From JAKVBH01 sp049800955 (GTDB lineage: Bacteria > Pseudomonadota > Alphaproteobacteria > Rhodobacterales > Rhodobacteraceae): a DNA stretch of 64,000 bases. Each line of letters starts with the position of its first letter. Position 1 is the first letter of the stretch. The position numbers and the translations under genes are program-made. Of this stretch, positions 25,112 to 34,236 are shown piece after piece. Under the pieces are notes generated by a model. The model was not told where the DNA came from, searched no databases, and was given only the letters and a program-made list of their open reading frames with translations. The DNA lies in NCBI RefSeq assembly GCF_049800955.1, contig NZ_JBNAGA010000001.1, forward strand, positions 310,001 through 374,000, read 5' to 3'.

Positions 25112-25993
25112 ATGGATTGGAAATCGCTGCCTGCCTTTCTGGCCGTCGCCCGCTCGGGGTCCCTGCGTGCGGGGGCCGAGCAACTGGGCGGCACTCACGC
25201 GACCGTTCGGCGCCAGATCGAGGCGCTGGAGGCGCAATTGGGCACGATGCTCTTTCGCCGAAGCGCCGGGGGGCTGAGCCTCACGGCTGCGGGCCGACGG
25301 CTGTTGCCGCAAGCGCTGGATGCGGAGGCCGCATTGCTGAAAGGCTTCGGGGCCGTGAAAGGTCTGGATCGCGAGGCATCGGGCCGTATCCGATTGTCCG
25401 CCGATCCCATGACCGCGCATTACCTGCTGGCCCCGGCGCTCGCAGAGTTTGCGGCACTCTATCCGGACATCGAGATCGAGTTGAAATTGTCCTATGAGCT
25501 GGACTCGATTGCGCAGGACGAAACAGATGTATCCATCCGCCATGTCCTGTCGGTGGAGGGCGATGCGGTCGGGCGAAAGCTGTTCCCGCTGTCTCTGGGT
25601 GTCTTTGCAGCGCGCCTCTATATCGACGCGGAGCTGCCGAAAGCGGGCCCGCGGGGACGGGGGCTGACATGGATTGGCTATGGCGATGTGCCCGAGTTGC
25701 AGGACATGATCGAGACCTCGCCGTTTTCCGCGGCCAGGCAGCGCCACATTATCCGGGATCCTCAAATGCATTTGCATCTGGCCCGCGCGGGCGCAGGCAT
25801 GACGTTCCTTGCAAACTGGGCGTCGAGCGTGTTTCCCGAGTTGCAACGCGTGCCGGGCACTGCGTTGGATCAGCGGCGCTCAACCTGGATCCTGCTGCAT
25901 GGCGGGCTGCGCCGCGTCCGCCGCGCGCGCCTGCTGGTGGATTACCTGAGCGGCGCCCTGCTGGAGCGCCGCGCTGCGTTCATCGGTTCCTAA
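25112..25993 (+). CDS. LysR family transcriptional regulator
   Basis: 293 residues. N-terminal helix-turn-helix (MDWKSLPAFLAVARSGSLRA, then HATVRRQIEALEAQLG) followed by the LysR substrate-binding domain (about 90-293). It is divergent from the oxidoreductase gene and very likely controls it. I see no unambiguous T-N11-A site in the 102-base gap. Confidence 0.93.
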   Translation: MDWKSLPAFLAVARSGSLRAGAEQLGGTHATVRRQIEALEAQLGTMLFRRSAGGLSLTAAGRRLLPQALDAEAALLKGFGAVKGLDREASGRIRLSADPMTAHYLLAPALAEFAALYPDIEIELKLSYELDSIAQDETDVSIRHVLSVEGDAVGRKLFPLSLGVFAARLYIDAELPKAGPRGRGLTWIGYGDVPELQDMIETSPFSAARQRHIIRDPQMHLHLARAGAGMTFLANWASSVFPELQRVPGTALDQRRSTWILLHGGLRRVRRARLLVDYLSGALLERRAAFIGS

Positions 25994-26259
25994 CCGGTGC
26001 ATCCCATAGAGCTTCGCGAAAAACATGGATCACGAAAACACGGACAAGCAATTGCTGTGTCGCGATTTTCATGATGCTCGATGCATCAGGTTTCCGTCGC
26101 AGCGCTTGAGGCACTGTGGGGGGCATGGCGCGCGTGTTGTTTCGTCAGTGTCCGCGGTCGTGCAGGCGCGCACGCTCTCTTGGTCTGACGCCCCACCCTT
26201 TCCAACAATTCTCGACACTGCCCCTTGCCGGGAGCGATGCGCATGCGTAGGCCTTGTCT

Positions 26260-27078
26260 ATGCGAATTATGTTTCTCGGAGATGTGATGGGCCGGGCGGG
26301 CCGCAAAGCCGTTCAGGATCGGCTGGCGGATTTGCGCGCGGCGTGGAAGCTCGATCTGGTCATTATAAACGGCGAGAATGCGTCCAATGGCGCAGGGCTC
26401 ACCGGTGATCACGCAAAGCTTCTGCTGGAGGCGGGCGCCGATGTGATCACGCTGGGCGATCACGCCTTTGATCAGCGCGACATGCTGCAATTCATCGAGC
26501 GCGAGCCGCGCATCCTGCGACCTCTGAATTACGCCAAAGATGCCCCGGGGCGCGGGGCAGCGATTTTCGAGGGGGGGCGCGGGCGCAAAGTGCTCGTTGT
26601 GCAGGCGCTGGGGCAGGTGTTCATGAAACGCCCCTTTGACGATCCATTCTCCGCCATTGATGCCACGCTCAACAAACATCGCCTCGGCGGCGGCGTGCAG
26701 GCGGCGGTTGTTGACATGCATTGCGAGGCCACCTCCGAGAAGATGGCCATGGGGCATTTCTGCGACGGGCGCGCGAGCCTTGTTGTGGGCACACATACCC
26801 ATGTGCCGACGGCAGATGCGCAGGTGCTGCCCGGTGGGACGGGGCTTCTGAGCGATGCGGGTATGTGTGGCGATTACAATTCGGTCATCGGCATGGACAA
26901 GGCCGAGCCGCTGCGCCGTTTCATCACAGGCATGCCCAAGGGCCGCTTCCAGCCCGCCACGAGCGAGGCCACGCTGAGCGGTGTTGTCGTTGAGACTGAT
27001 GACCGGACGGGCAGGGCCACGGCGATCCACATGGTCCGGCAGGGTGGGCGGCTGCAACAGGCAGGCCCGCCTGCGTGA
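26260..27078 (+). CDS. YmdB-type metallophosphoesterase (TIGR00282)
   Basis: 272 residues. The whole-length pattern of the family is present: MRIMFLGDVMGRAGRKAV, NGENASNGAGLT, TLGDHAFDQ, VDMHCEATSEKMAMG, GTHTHVPTADAQ and SDAGMCGDYNSVIG. Bacillus YmdB is a 2',3'-cyclic nucleotide phosphodiesterase; the alphaproteobacterial role is not established. ATG 26260 is preferred over a TTG two codons upstream. The 266 bases before it show no gene or clear motif. It overlaps the EamA gene by 4 bases. Confidence 0.92.
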   Translation: MRIMFLGDVMGRAGRKAVQDRLADLRAAWKLDLVIINGENASNGAGLTGDHAKLLLEAGADVITLGDHAFDQRDMLQFIEREPRILRPLNYAKDAPGRGAAIFEGGRGRKVLVVQALGQVFMKRPFDDPFSAIDATLNKHRLGGGVQAAVVDMHCEATSEKMAMGHFCDGRASLVVGTHTHVPTADAQVLPGGTGLLSDAGMCGDYNSVIGMDKAEPLRRFITGMPKGRFQPATSEATLSGVVVETDDRTGRATAIHMVRQGGRLQQAGPPA

Positions 27079-28025
27079 GCGCACCTGTTTCTGTACCGCG
27101 ACAGGGTTGGCTCTGGCTCGTTTTGATCCTGATGGGCGCGGGCTGGGGTCTGTCGCAGCCCTTGTCCAAGATTGCCGTCTCGACGGGGCACCAGCATTTC
27201 GGCCTGATCTTCTGGCAATTGACGATTTCAGCACTGGTGCTGCTCGCCCTGTTGCGTGTGCGGGGGCTCAGGCTGCGCTGGGACGGGGCGGCCTGCCGGA
27301 TCTATATCCTCATTGCCTTGATCGGGACGATCCTGCCGCAATCGGCGAGCTATTCAGCGCTGGTGCATCTGCCCTCCGGCATTGCCTCGCTTGCGCTCAC
27401 AATCATTCCGATGATCGCCTTCCCCATTGCTCTCGCGCTGGGCACGGATCGGTTTTCGTGGCGACGTTTTGGCGGGCTGTGCCTGGGCTTTCTGGGCGTC
27501 TTGCTCATCGTGTTGCCTGAGGCCTCTCTGCCGGAGCCGCATATGGCGGCCTGGGTGCTCGTGGCGATGATTGCGCCTGCGTTTTACGCCTTTGAGGGCA
27601 ATTTCGTGGCCCGGTGGGGCACCGCGGGATTGGGGCCCATGGAAGTGATCGCGGGCGCATCGCTTCTGGGGGCAGGGATCTCTCTCGTGCTGGCCGTTGG
27701 CACTGGGCAGTTCATTGACCCGCTTGCCGGTTTTGGCGCGCCCGAATGGGCGTTTCTGGGCGCCACGGCTTTGCATATCGTGGTCTACACAACCTATGTC
27801 TGGATGGCCGGGCGCGCAGGCGCGACCTTCACGGCGCAGGTCAGTTACCTCGTGACAGGATTTGCCGTCCTCTGGGCGATGCTGCTGCTTGGCGAACGCT
27901 ATCCGCTGATCATTTGGGCGGCCATGGCGGTGATGCTGGCGGGCATGGCCCTTGTTCAGCCGCGCGGGCAAAAGACGCTTGGCAACGGCCGCGCACCCGG
28001 CGACACTCCGGTCCGTGATGGCTGA
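27075..28025 (+). CDS. EamA (DMT) family transporter
   Basis: 316 residues with ten predicted membrane helices in two EamA repeats. Features include LILMGAGWGLSQPLSKIAV at the start and LVTGFAVLWAMLLLGERYP near the end, the conserved last-helix region. It is a likely exporter or importer of small metabolites; substrate unknown. The GTG start overlaps the phosphoesterase stop (GTGA). Confidence 0.9.
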   Translation: MSAPVSVPRQGWLWLVLILMGAGWGLSQPLSKIAVSTGHQHFGLIFWQLTISALVLLALLRVRGLRLRWDGAACRIYILIALIGTILPQSASYSALVHLPSGIASLALTIIPMIAFPIALALGTDRFSWRRFGGLCLGFLGVLLIVLPEASLPEPHMAAWVLVAMIAPAFYAFEGNFVARWGTAGLGPMEVIAGASLLGAGISLVLAVGTGQFIDPLAGFGAPEWAFLGATALHIVVYTTYVWMAGRAGATFTAQVSYLVTGFAVLWAMLLLGERYPLIIWAAMAVMLAGMALVQPRGQKTLGNGRAPGDTPVRDG

Positions 28026-29796
28026 TTTCTTCGCCCTGTCCGAGATGGCGCAAGCGGTGCTGGCGCTTTGCGTGGTGTTTGCCATGTTTGCGCTGTTTGT
28101 GCGTGAGGTGTTTCCCACAGAGGTGGTGGCGATCGGCGGCGTGGCTGTCTTGCTGGCGACGGGTGTCTTGCCCTATGCCTCCGCGCTGGCTGTTCTGTCA
28201 AACCCCGCGCCCTGGACAATCGCGGCGATGTTTATCGTCATGGGGGCCTTGGTGCGCACGGGCGCGCTTGATGCCTTCACCAAGCTGGCCGACCGGCGCG
28301 CCAAGACGAACCCTGCTGCGGCCATCGCGCTCTTGATGGCCTTTGTCGTCGTGGCCTCGGCGGTTGTGTCCAACACGCCGGTGGTCGTCGTGATGATCCC
28401 GGTCTTCATACAGCTGGCGCGGACCATGGGGCTTTCGGCGTCCAAGCTGCTGATCCCGCTGTCTTATGGTGCGATCCTCGGCGGCACGCTGACGCTGATC
28501 GGAACCTCGACCAACCTGCTGGTGGATGGCGTCGCGCGCGCGCAGGGGCTGGAGCCTTTTACGATCTTCGAAGTCACGCCGCTGGGCATCATCCTCGTGA
28601 TCTGGGGCATGCTGTATTTGCGCTACGTGAGCCCGTTGCTGCTGCCGGACCGGGACAGTATGGCGACGCTGCTGTCTGATCGCAGTCAGATGAAGTTCTT
28701 CACCGAGGCCGTAATCCCGCCCGAGAGCAACCTGATTGGACGGGAAGTCAACGGGGTGCAGCTCTTCAAGCGCCCGGGCGTGCGGCTGATCGATGTGATC
28801 CGGGGTGATCTTTCGCTGCGCCGCAATCTCAAGGACGTGGTGCTCCAAGTGGGCGACCGGGTCGTGCTGCGCACCCAGATGACAGAGCTGCTCTCGCTCC
28901 AGCGCAACAAATCGCTCAAGCGGCTTGATCAGGTCGGCGCGGTGGAGACGACGACGGTCGAGGTGCTGATCACGCCGGGCTGCCGGATGGTCAACCGGAC
29001 GATGGGTCAGCTGCGCCTGCGGCGGCGCTACGGCGTCTATCCACTGGCTGTTCATCGACGCAACCAGAACATCGGCCAGATCGATGATCTGGTGATCCGC
29101 GTGGGCGATACGCTGCTGCTGGAGGGGGCGGCCGAAGACATCCAGCGTCTCGCGGTGGACATGGAACTGGGCGATGTCTCGCAACCCTCGGCGCGGGCCT
29201 TCCGGCGCACCCATGCGCCGATTGCGCTCGTGGCACTGGCCGGGATCGTCGGGCTTGCGGCCTTTGGCGTGGCGCCGATCTTTTTGCTGTCCATTCTGGC
29301 GGTTGCGGTGGTGTTGCTGACGCGGTGCATTGATGCCGAGGAGGCCTTTTCCTTCATTGACGGGCGTCTGCTGGCGCTCATTTTTGCGATGCTGGGGATT
29401 GGTGCGGCCCTTGAGGCCTCTGGCGCGGTGCGGCTGATTGTGGAGGCTGTGGCGCCCTATCTGGGCCTGTTGCCGGGGGCGCTGATCATCTGGGCGATCT
29501 ATCTGCTGACCTCCGTTCTGACCGAGCTTGTCTCCAACAATGCGGTGGCGGTTGTTGTCACGCCCATTGCCATTGGGCTGGCGGATGCGCTGGGCCTTGA
29601 TGCGCGGCCCCTCGTGGTTGCGGTTATGGTCGCGGCCTCTGCCAGTTTCGCCACGCCCATCGGCTATCAGACAAACATGCTGGTCTATGGGCCGGGCGGC
29701 TATCGCTTCACGGATTTCATGCGCGTGGGCATTCCGCTCAATCTCTCGATTGGCATTCTGGCCTCGCTGGTGATCCCGTTGATCTGGCCCCTGTGA
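28018..29796 (+). CDS. SLC13-type (DASS) permease with two TrkA-C domains
   Basis: 592 residues. Two membrane halves (about 5-200 and 400-592) flank two cytosolic TrkA-C regulatory domains (about 215-300 and 300-385, with LQVGDRVVLRT and VRVGDTLLLEG-like ends). SNTPVVVVMIPVF and TELVSNNAVAVVVTPIA are the paired SNT motifs that bind Na+ and substrate in the SLC13/CitT group. It probably moves sulfate or a dicarboxylate. It overlaps the EamA gene by 8 bases. Convergent with the binding-protein gene at 29803. Confidence 0.9.
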   Translation: MADFFALSEMAQAVLALCVVFAMFALFVREVFPTEVVAIGGVAVLLATGVLPYASALAVLSNPAPWTIAAMFIVMGALVRTGALDAFTKLADRRAKTNPAAAIALLMAFVVVASAVVSNTPVVVVMIPVFIQLARTMGLSASKLLIPLSYGAILGGTLTLIGTSTNLLVDGVARAQGLEPFTIFEVTPLGIILVIWGMLYLRYVSPLLLPDRDSMATLLSDRSQMKFFTEAVIPPESNLIGREVNGVQLFKRPGVRLIDVIRGDLSLRRNLKDVVLQVGDRVVLRTQMTELLSLQRNKSLKRLDQVGAVETTTVEVLITPGCRMVNRTMGQLRLRRRYGVYPLAVHRRNQNIGQIDDLVIRVGDTLLLEGAAEDIQRLAVDMELGDVSQPSARAFRRTHAPIALVALAGIVGLAAFGVAPIFLLSILAVAVVLLTRCIDAEEAFSFIDGRLLALIFAMLGIGAALEASGAVRLIVEAVAPYLGLLPGALIIWAIYLLTSVLTELVSNNAVAVVVTPIAIGLADALGLDARPLVVAVMVAASASFATPIGYQTNMLVYGPGGYRFTDFMRVGIPLNLSIGILASLVIPLIWPL

Positions 29797-29802
29797 CGCC
29801 TC

Positions 29803-30846
29803 TTACCTGCGGAGCGCGTTGCGCCACTCCTCCAGAAAGATCTTCCGCTTGAGCGTATCGAGATAGACGAGTAGCCCCGGCTCAAGCCGGATCAAGCCCT
29901 GTTGCGGCGGGGACGCGCGCGAGAGGGGCGGCAGGGGGGCCGCGTCTACCTCTGTGCCCCCGGTCTCTCGGGCCCAGGCATTGGACACCAGATGGGCCAC
30001 GAAGGCCTCTGCGCGCTCTGGGGCTGCGGCGCTGTCCAGCACAAGGGCCGTGCGCATCATGGTTGTCGCGAAATCCTGCGGCGCGACAATCTCAATCAGC
30101 CCGCGGGCATCCAGACGGGCGTTGGCGTAGCTGCCCAGCACGTTGTAGGCCACGAGCAGCTCCCCCGCGGCCAGAGCGTCAATCATCTCGCCCGAACAGC
30201 AATAGAGCTTTGCCTCCAGCGAACCAAAGACCTCCATGAGCCGCCAATAGGTCTCTGATGTGCGGGCATCCTGCGTGGCGAAGAGATAACCCAACCCCGA
30301 GAGCCGCACATCATAGGTGCCCACGCGGCCTGCGAAGGTCTCAGGCTCTGCGCGCAAGGTCGCGATCAGCTCCTGCCGCGTCTGCGGAATGGGGCGATCC
30401 TTGAAATGGGCGGCGTTGAGCAGGATCGTGGCGGGCTCCAGCGTGAAGCCGAAGAGGCTCTCGCGCCAGACGGCCCAGGGCGCAGGATCCAGATCCGGCA
30501 GAGGCCGCGCCGCGCCGTCATTGGCCAGCTTCATCTGCAGGTCCATGGCGCTGGAAATCACGATATCGTAGCAGCCCTCGCAGGCCGCAAGCAGCTCCAC
30601 GATATCTGCTGAGCCCGCCACATCATAGACAATGGACAGATCCGGCTGATCGGCCAGATAGGCCTCGATGATCGGAGCAAAGACCTCCGTGTCTGTGCTC
30701 GACAGGATGCGCAGTGCGGCGTCTCCGGGATCAGGTCCAAACCGGGTCTGATCCTCAAGCTCTGCGGTGGAGAGCGGAGGGCCGAGCGCCAAGGCTCCGC
30801 ACATGAAAGTGCATAAGCCCACGATCAGAAGGACAGAGTTACGCAT
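29803..30846 (-). CDS. Periplasmic solute-binding protein encoded with TctDE
   Basis: 347 residues with a signal peptide (cleavage near ALALG) and a type II periplasmic binding fold of the iron/molybdate-like kind: LRILSSTDTEVFAPIIEAYL, IVYDVAGSADI, YDIVISSAMDLQMKLA and AGELLVAYNVLGSYA. Cysteine pairs occur in CEGC and YCC. Its gene overlaps the end of the sensor kinase gene by 22 bases and is the third gene of the tctD-tctE transcript. No permease is beside it, so it more likely presents a ligand to the sensor than feeds an ABC transporter; that is inference. Confidence 0.83.
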   Translation of the reverse strand: MRNSVLLIVGLCTFMCGALALGPPLSTAELEDQTRFGPDPGDAALRILSSTDTEVFAPIIEAYLADQPDLSIVYDVAGSADIVELLAACEGCYDIVISSAMDLQMKLANDGAARPLPDLDPAPWAVWRESLFGFTLEPATILLNAAHFKDRPIPQTRQELIATLRAEPETFAGRVGTYDVRLSGLGYLFATQDARTSETYWRLMEVFGSLEAKLYCCSGEMIDALAAGELLVAYNVLGSYANARLDARGLIEIVAPQDFATTMMRTALVLDSAAAPERAEAFVAHLVSNAWARETGGTEVDAAPLPPLSRASPPQQGLIRLEPGLLVYLDTLKRKIFLEEWRNALRR

Positions 30847-32210
30847 GCGCCGCCCTCCCGTCTGTTGCGCAAAACAAGGGAGCCGCCATGGGCCTCGACC
30901 ACATCGCGCACGATCGTGAGCCCGAGGCCGCTGCCGACAGTTCCGAGCGCATTCTCGCCGCGCTGAAACCTGTCGCTCAATGTGCCCATTTGCCCGGGCG
31001 GGAATCCCGGCCCGCGATCTTTGACGGAAACCGTTGCGCGCGGTTCTGCGGAGACGGTGATCTCCACGGCGCGCTCGGAGGGCGAGTATTTCAGGGCGTT
31101 GTCGATGAGATTGCGCAGGGCATTCTCGATCAGGATCGGATCGCCCTGCATATGTGCGGGCGTCTGTGTCTTCAGGACAAGATCGATGTCTTTCATCTCG
31201 GCAACCGGTGCAAGGCGGCCTGCGATGTCATCGCAAGTCGCAGCCAGATCAATGGCTTGCTGCTCCAGATGCTCGCCGCGAAAGGTGACCATGGCGTGAT
31301 CGAGAAGCTGGCCTGCGGCGCGTGAGCTTTCATCGATGGCCCGGATCATCGCGCGCAGCGCCTGGCGGTTTTCATCGCGGTCCACCTTTTGCAAGGTGGT
31401 CTCGGCATGGCTGCGCACGGTGGCCAGAGGCGTTCGGACGCGGTGCGCGGCTTCCGCGATGAAATCCTCCGATTGCGAGAGCGATTGATCCAGCCGGGTC
31501 ATGAGCGTGTTGAGCGCGCCCACCAACGGGGTGAGCTCCGCCGGAACCTGCCCCGTCATCGGGCGCAGATCACGCGGGCCCCGCCGCCCGACGGAGGCCG
31601 CAAGCCGGCGCAACGGTGTCACGGTGCTGGAGCCTGTCCAAAGCGAGAGACCTGCCGCCAGAACGAAGAAGGCCGCGCCAAACAGAGCGGCATTCAGCGA
31701 AATTTGCAGCAAGGTGCCCGCGAGGCTGTCGCGCGTCTGGGCGATGGTGACGCTGAGCACAATGGGCGCAGGGCTTGCGGGAAAGACCCGGGTCATCTCG
31801 ATGCGGCGAATATCCGTGCCCCGATAGCTGAGCGTGTCAAATCGCGGGGTGTTGAGAGGGGCATTCGTGCGGGGTGTGAGATCCTCATACCCCGTGAGAA
31901 ACCGGCCATCCTGATGCACCGCATAAAACACCCGATCATCGGCGGCTGTATCCAGCATGGCAAAGGCCGCATATGGCAGATCAAGCACGATCGCCTCGCC
32001 CCGCAGAGCCGCGCTGTCCAGCACGGAACTGGCGGAAGCTTCGAGAATTCTGTCCTGACTTTGCTGTGCAATTTGAACGGCATAGGCGCGCAAGGCCACA
32101 TAGAGCAGGGCGGCGAGAATGGCCGCGCCGCCGATGAGCGTGAGCGTCAGCCGCCAGCGCAGCGACAGCGCGGGCTTCGCGCCGGGGGCCTGTTCGGCAC
32201 TAGGCACCAT
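30825..32210 (-). CDS. tctE: Sensor histidine kinase TctE-like
   Basis: 461 residues. Membrane helix about 19-42, periplasmic domain about 45-165, second helix about 168-190, HAMP-like linker, then the H box EAAHRVRTPLATVRSHAE (His256) and HATPase blocks ENALRNLIDNALKYSP, DRGPGFPPG and GSGLGLTIVRDV. The N-terminal sensing domain is of the TctE type (2CSK_N). The start ATG at 32210 overlaps the response regulator stop by 11 bases. It probably senses a (tri)carboxylate and controls the divergent tctCBA operon. Confidence 0.9.
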   Translation of the reverse strand: MVPSAEQAPGAKPALSLRWRLTLTLIGGAAILAALLYVALRAYAVQIAQQSQDRILEASASSVLDSAALRGEAIVLDLPYAAFAMLDTAADDRVFYAVHQDGRFLTGYEDLTPRTNAPLNTPRFDTLSYRGTDIRRIEMTRVFPASPAPIVLSVTIAQTRDSLAGTLLQISLNAALFGAAFFVLAAGLSLWTGSSTVTPLRRLAASVGRRGPRDLRPMTGQVPAELTPLVGALNTLMTRLDQSLSQSEDFIAEAAHRVRTPLATVRSHAETTLQKVDRDENRQALRAMIRAIDESSRAAGQLLDHAMVTFRGEHLEQQAIDLAATCDDIAGRLAPVAEMKDIDLVLKTQTPAHMQGDPILIENALRNLIDNALKYSPSERAVEITVSAEPRATVSVKDRGPGFPPGQMGTLSDRFQRGENALGTVGSGLGLTIVRDVVEAHGGSLVLRNRREGGACVTLSF

Positions 32211-32865
32211 CAAGCCTGTATCCCAGCCCGCGCAATGTCGTGATCGAAAGCGAGGAATCCTCCAGATGTTTGCGCAGGCGCGCGACATAGACCTCGATGG
32301 CGTTTTCGGTCACATCGTCGTCGTAGGAAAAGAGCCGGTCGACCAGTTTGCCCTTGGAAAAGACCTGCCCCGGCGCGTTCATGAACAGCTCCAGCAGGCG
32401 CAGCTCGCGGTTGCGCAAACTGATGTCGCGCGCGCCGATGGTCAGGCGCGAGGCCAAGGGATCAAGCGCCACATCGCCGTGCTGCAGGATGGTTTGCGCC
32501 GCACCGGAGCGCCTGCGCAAAACGGCCCGGCAGCGGGCCTGCAATTCCGCATGATCAAAGGGCTTGGTGAGATAATCATCCGCGCCCAGATCGAGCAGGC
32601 TGATTCTGTCCGAGACTTCCGAGCGCGCCGTCAGCACGATCACTGGGATCTGGTTTTGCGCCGCGCGGTGGCTTTTGAGAAAGTCGCGCCCGTCGCCGTC
32701 GGGCAGCATGATGTCGAGCAGCAAAAGATCGTAATCCGTCGTGGCGAGATAGGCATGCCCATCCTCAATTGTGCTCGCGTGATCAACGACATGCCCATCC
32801 ATGCGCATCCGGTTGCACAGCGCGGCGGCCAGATCGACATTGTCCTCGATCAACAGGAATTTCAT
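32200..32865 (-). CDS. tctD: OmpR-family response regulator TctD-like
   Basis: 221 residues. Receiver domain with acidic pocket (EDN, residues 7-9), phospho-acceptor Asp51 in LLLLDIMLPDGDG, and Lys in DDYLTKPFDHAEL; C-terminal winged helix with RELRLLELFMNAPGQVFSKG and VYVARLRKHLE. It is divergent from tctC over a 107-base gap that carries direct repeats suited to this regulator class. Confidence 0.93.
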   Translation of the reverse strand: MKFLLIEDNVDLAAALCNRMRMDGHVVDHASTIEDGHAYLATTDYDLLLLDIMLPDGDGRDFLKSHRAAQNQIPVIVLTARSEVSDRISLLDLGADDYLTKPFDHAELQARCRAVLRRRSGAAQTILQHGDVALDPLASRLTIGARDISLRNRELRLLELFMNAPGQVFSKGKLVDRLFSYDDDVTENAIEVYVARLRKHLEDSSLSITTLRGLGYRLDGA

Positions 32866-32890
32866 GGCAAGAGGCCCTTGGGATGAATGC

Positions 32891-32919
32891 TTGACAGGTT
32901 AGTGTCAGGTTGGTGTGCT
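32891..32919 (+). promoter_or_regulatory. Predicted tctC promoter with TctD direct-repeat site
   Basis: TTGACA at 32891-32896 is a consensus -35 hexamer; 17 bases later TGTGCT (32914-32919) is a weak -10. Between them are tandem direct repeats GGTTAGTGTCA (32897) and GGTTGGTGTGC (32908) with an 11-base period, as expected for OmpR-family regulators. TGACA-N6-TGTCA (32892-32907) is an overlapping inverted repeat. The site overlaps the promoter core. Confidence 0.45.
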
Positions 32920-32972
32920 CTGTCCTCCAACATCAGTCGCTTTGCGACATGAAGTCAAATGGGAGGAAATCC

Positions 32973-33956
32973 ATGAAACGCTTTGAAATGAGCCGCAGAG
33001 CTCTGCTGGGCGCCGCACTTGCACTGGGTCTGAGCACCCCCGCTGTGGCGGGCGGCCACCAGGTGCTAGACAGCATCCACTTTCTGATCCCCGGCGGCGC
33101 CGGCGGCGGCTGGGACGGGACCGCGCGCGGCACCGGTGAGGCGCTGACGGGCGCGGGCCTCGTGGGCACCGCAAGCTACGAGAACATGTCCGGCGGCGGC
33201 GGCGGCAAGGCCATCGGCTACCTGATCGAGAATGCCGAAAGCAACCACGGCACGCTGATGGTCAACTCGACCCCCATCGTGATCCGCTCGCTCACAGGCG
33301 TTTTCCCGCAGAACTTCCGTGACCTGACACTGGTTGCGGGCACAATCGGCGACTATGCCGCGCTGGTGGTGGATGCCAACGGCCCGATCCAGGACGTGAA
33401 CGGCCTGATCGAGGCGTTCAACGCCGATCCCAGCGGTACAGCCATCGGCGGCGGCTCCGTGCCCGGCGGCATGGACCACCTCGTGGCGGCCATGGTCTTC
33501 CAGGCGGCAGGTGCAGACCCAGTTGCCATGAAATACGTCCCCTATGATGGCGGTGGCGCGACGATGGCGGGCCTGCTGTCGGGCGAAGTGCAAGCGGTCT
33601 CCACCGGCTTTTCTGAGGCGGTGGAGCTGGCCAAAGCGGGCGAAGTGCGAATCATCGGTGTGACCTCAGATGCACGCGTGGACGCCTATCCAGATGCGCC
33701 GACGATGAAAGAGCAAGGCATCGACACATCCTTCGTGAACTGGCGCGGCTTCTTCGCAGCGCCGGGCCTGCCCGATGACAAGCTGGCCATGTATCAGGAC
33801 GCGCTAACCAAGATGTATGAGACCGAGGAATGGGAAGCCGTGCGCGCCCGCAACGGCTGGGTCAACATCCACAACAACGGCGACGATTTCCGTGCCTTCC
33901 TGGAAAACCAGGAAAAGGTTATCGGGGATCTGATGAAGCAGCTGGGCTTCCTTTGA
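32973..33956 (+). CDS. tctC: Tripartite tricarboxylate transporter substrate-binding protein
   Basis: 327 residues. Export signal MSRRALLGAALALGLSTPAVA carries a twin-arginine-like SRRALLG, so Tat export is possible. The mature part has the TctC fold markers IHFLIPGGAGGGWDGTAR, MVNSTPIVIRSLTG, VPGGMDHLVAAMV and the end pattern FFAAPGLPDDKLAMYQDAL. It captures a carboxylate in the periplasm for TctAB. GGGAGGA precedes the ATG at 32973. A 280-base gap holding repeat elements separates it from tctB. Confidence 0.94.
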   Translation: MKRFEMSRRALLGAALALGLSTPAVAGGHQVLDSIHFLIPGGAGGGWDGTARGTGEALTGAGLVGTASYENMSGGGGGKAIGYLIENAESNHGTLMVNSTPIVIRSLTGVFPQNFRDLTLVAGTIGDYAALVVDANGPIQDVNGLIEAFNADPSGTAIGGGSVPGGMDHLVAAMVFQAAGADPVAMKYVPYDGGGATMAGLLSGEVQAVSTGFSEAVELAKAGEVRIIGVTSDARVDAYPDAPTMKEQGIDTSFVNWRGFFAAPGLPDDKLAMYQDALTKMYETEEWEAVRARNGWVNIHNNGDDFRAFLENQEKVIGDLMKQLGFL

Positions 33957-33962
33957 AAAGGT

Positions 33963-34043
33963 GGGCGCTGACGCGCCCGCTCTACTATTGAGTGCGAGGG
34001 ATCCTCCCTCGCGCTCCCTGGAGTTTTCAGGGCAAGATGAAGG
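33963..34043 (+). repeat. Intergenic palindromic repeat, copy B
   Basis: Directly after the tctC stop are hairpins GGGCGC-TGAC-GCGCCC (33963-33978) and GCGAGGGA-TCC-TCCCTCGC (33994-34012). They are followed by the tail CTCCCTGGAGTTTTCAGGGC then AAGATGAAGG (34014-34043), nearly the same as copy A. It could also attenuate transcription after tctC. Confidence 0.7.
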
Positions 34044-34145
34044 GGAGGCTATACCCGACCCTTGGCGCCAAAATGCCAAAGAGATCAATGCGCTTAACGG
34101 GGCCTGTGCAATTTGCAGAGATATCCGGCATTTTAATAAAATTGT

Positions 34146-34206
34146 CCTTCATCTTGCAAAAAAACTCCGGGGGAGACCGCTGCAGGCGGGCGGGGGCAGA
34201 GCCCCC
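34146..34206 (-). repeat. Intergenic palindromic repeat, copy C (inverted relative to B)
   Basis: The tail appears on the minus strand (34175-34146: CTCCCCCGGAGTTTTTTTGC then AAGATGAAGG), preceded on that strand by the hairpin GGGGGC-TCT-GCCCCC (34206-34192). Together with copy B it makes an inverted pair enclosing about 100 bases between tctC and tctB. The tails are complementary over GCAAGATGAAGG and GGAGTTTT. Confidence 0.7.
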
Positions 34207-34236
34207 ATTTGAAACGACATCCAAGGGAGGGGACTT

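Noticed and set aside
25994..26259. Possible small gene between the LysR and YmdB-type genes
   Set aside because: The open frame there (26025-26408) overlaps the phosphoesterase gene in another frame and has no ribosome site or recognisable sequence.
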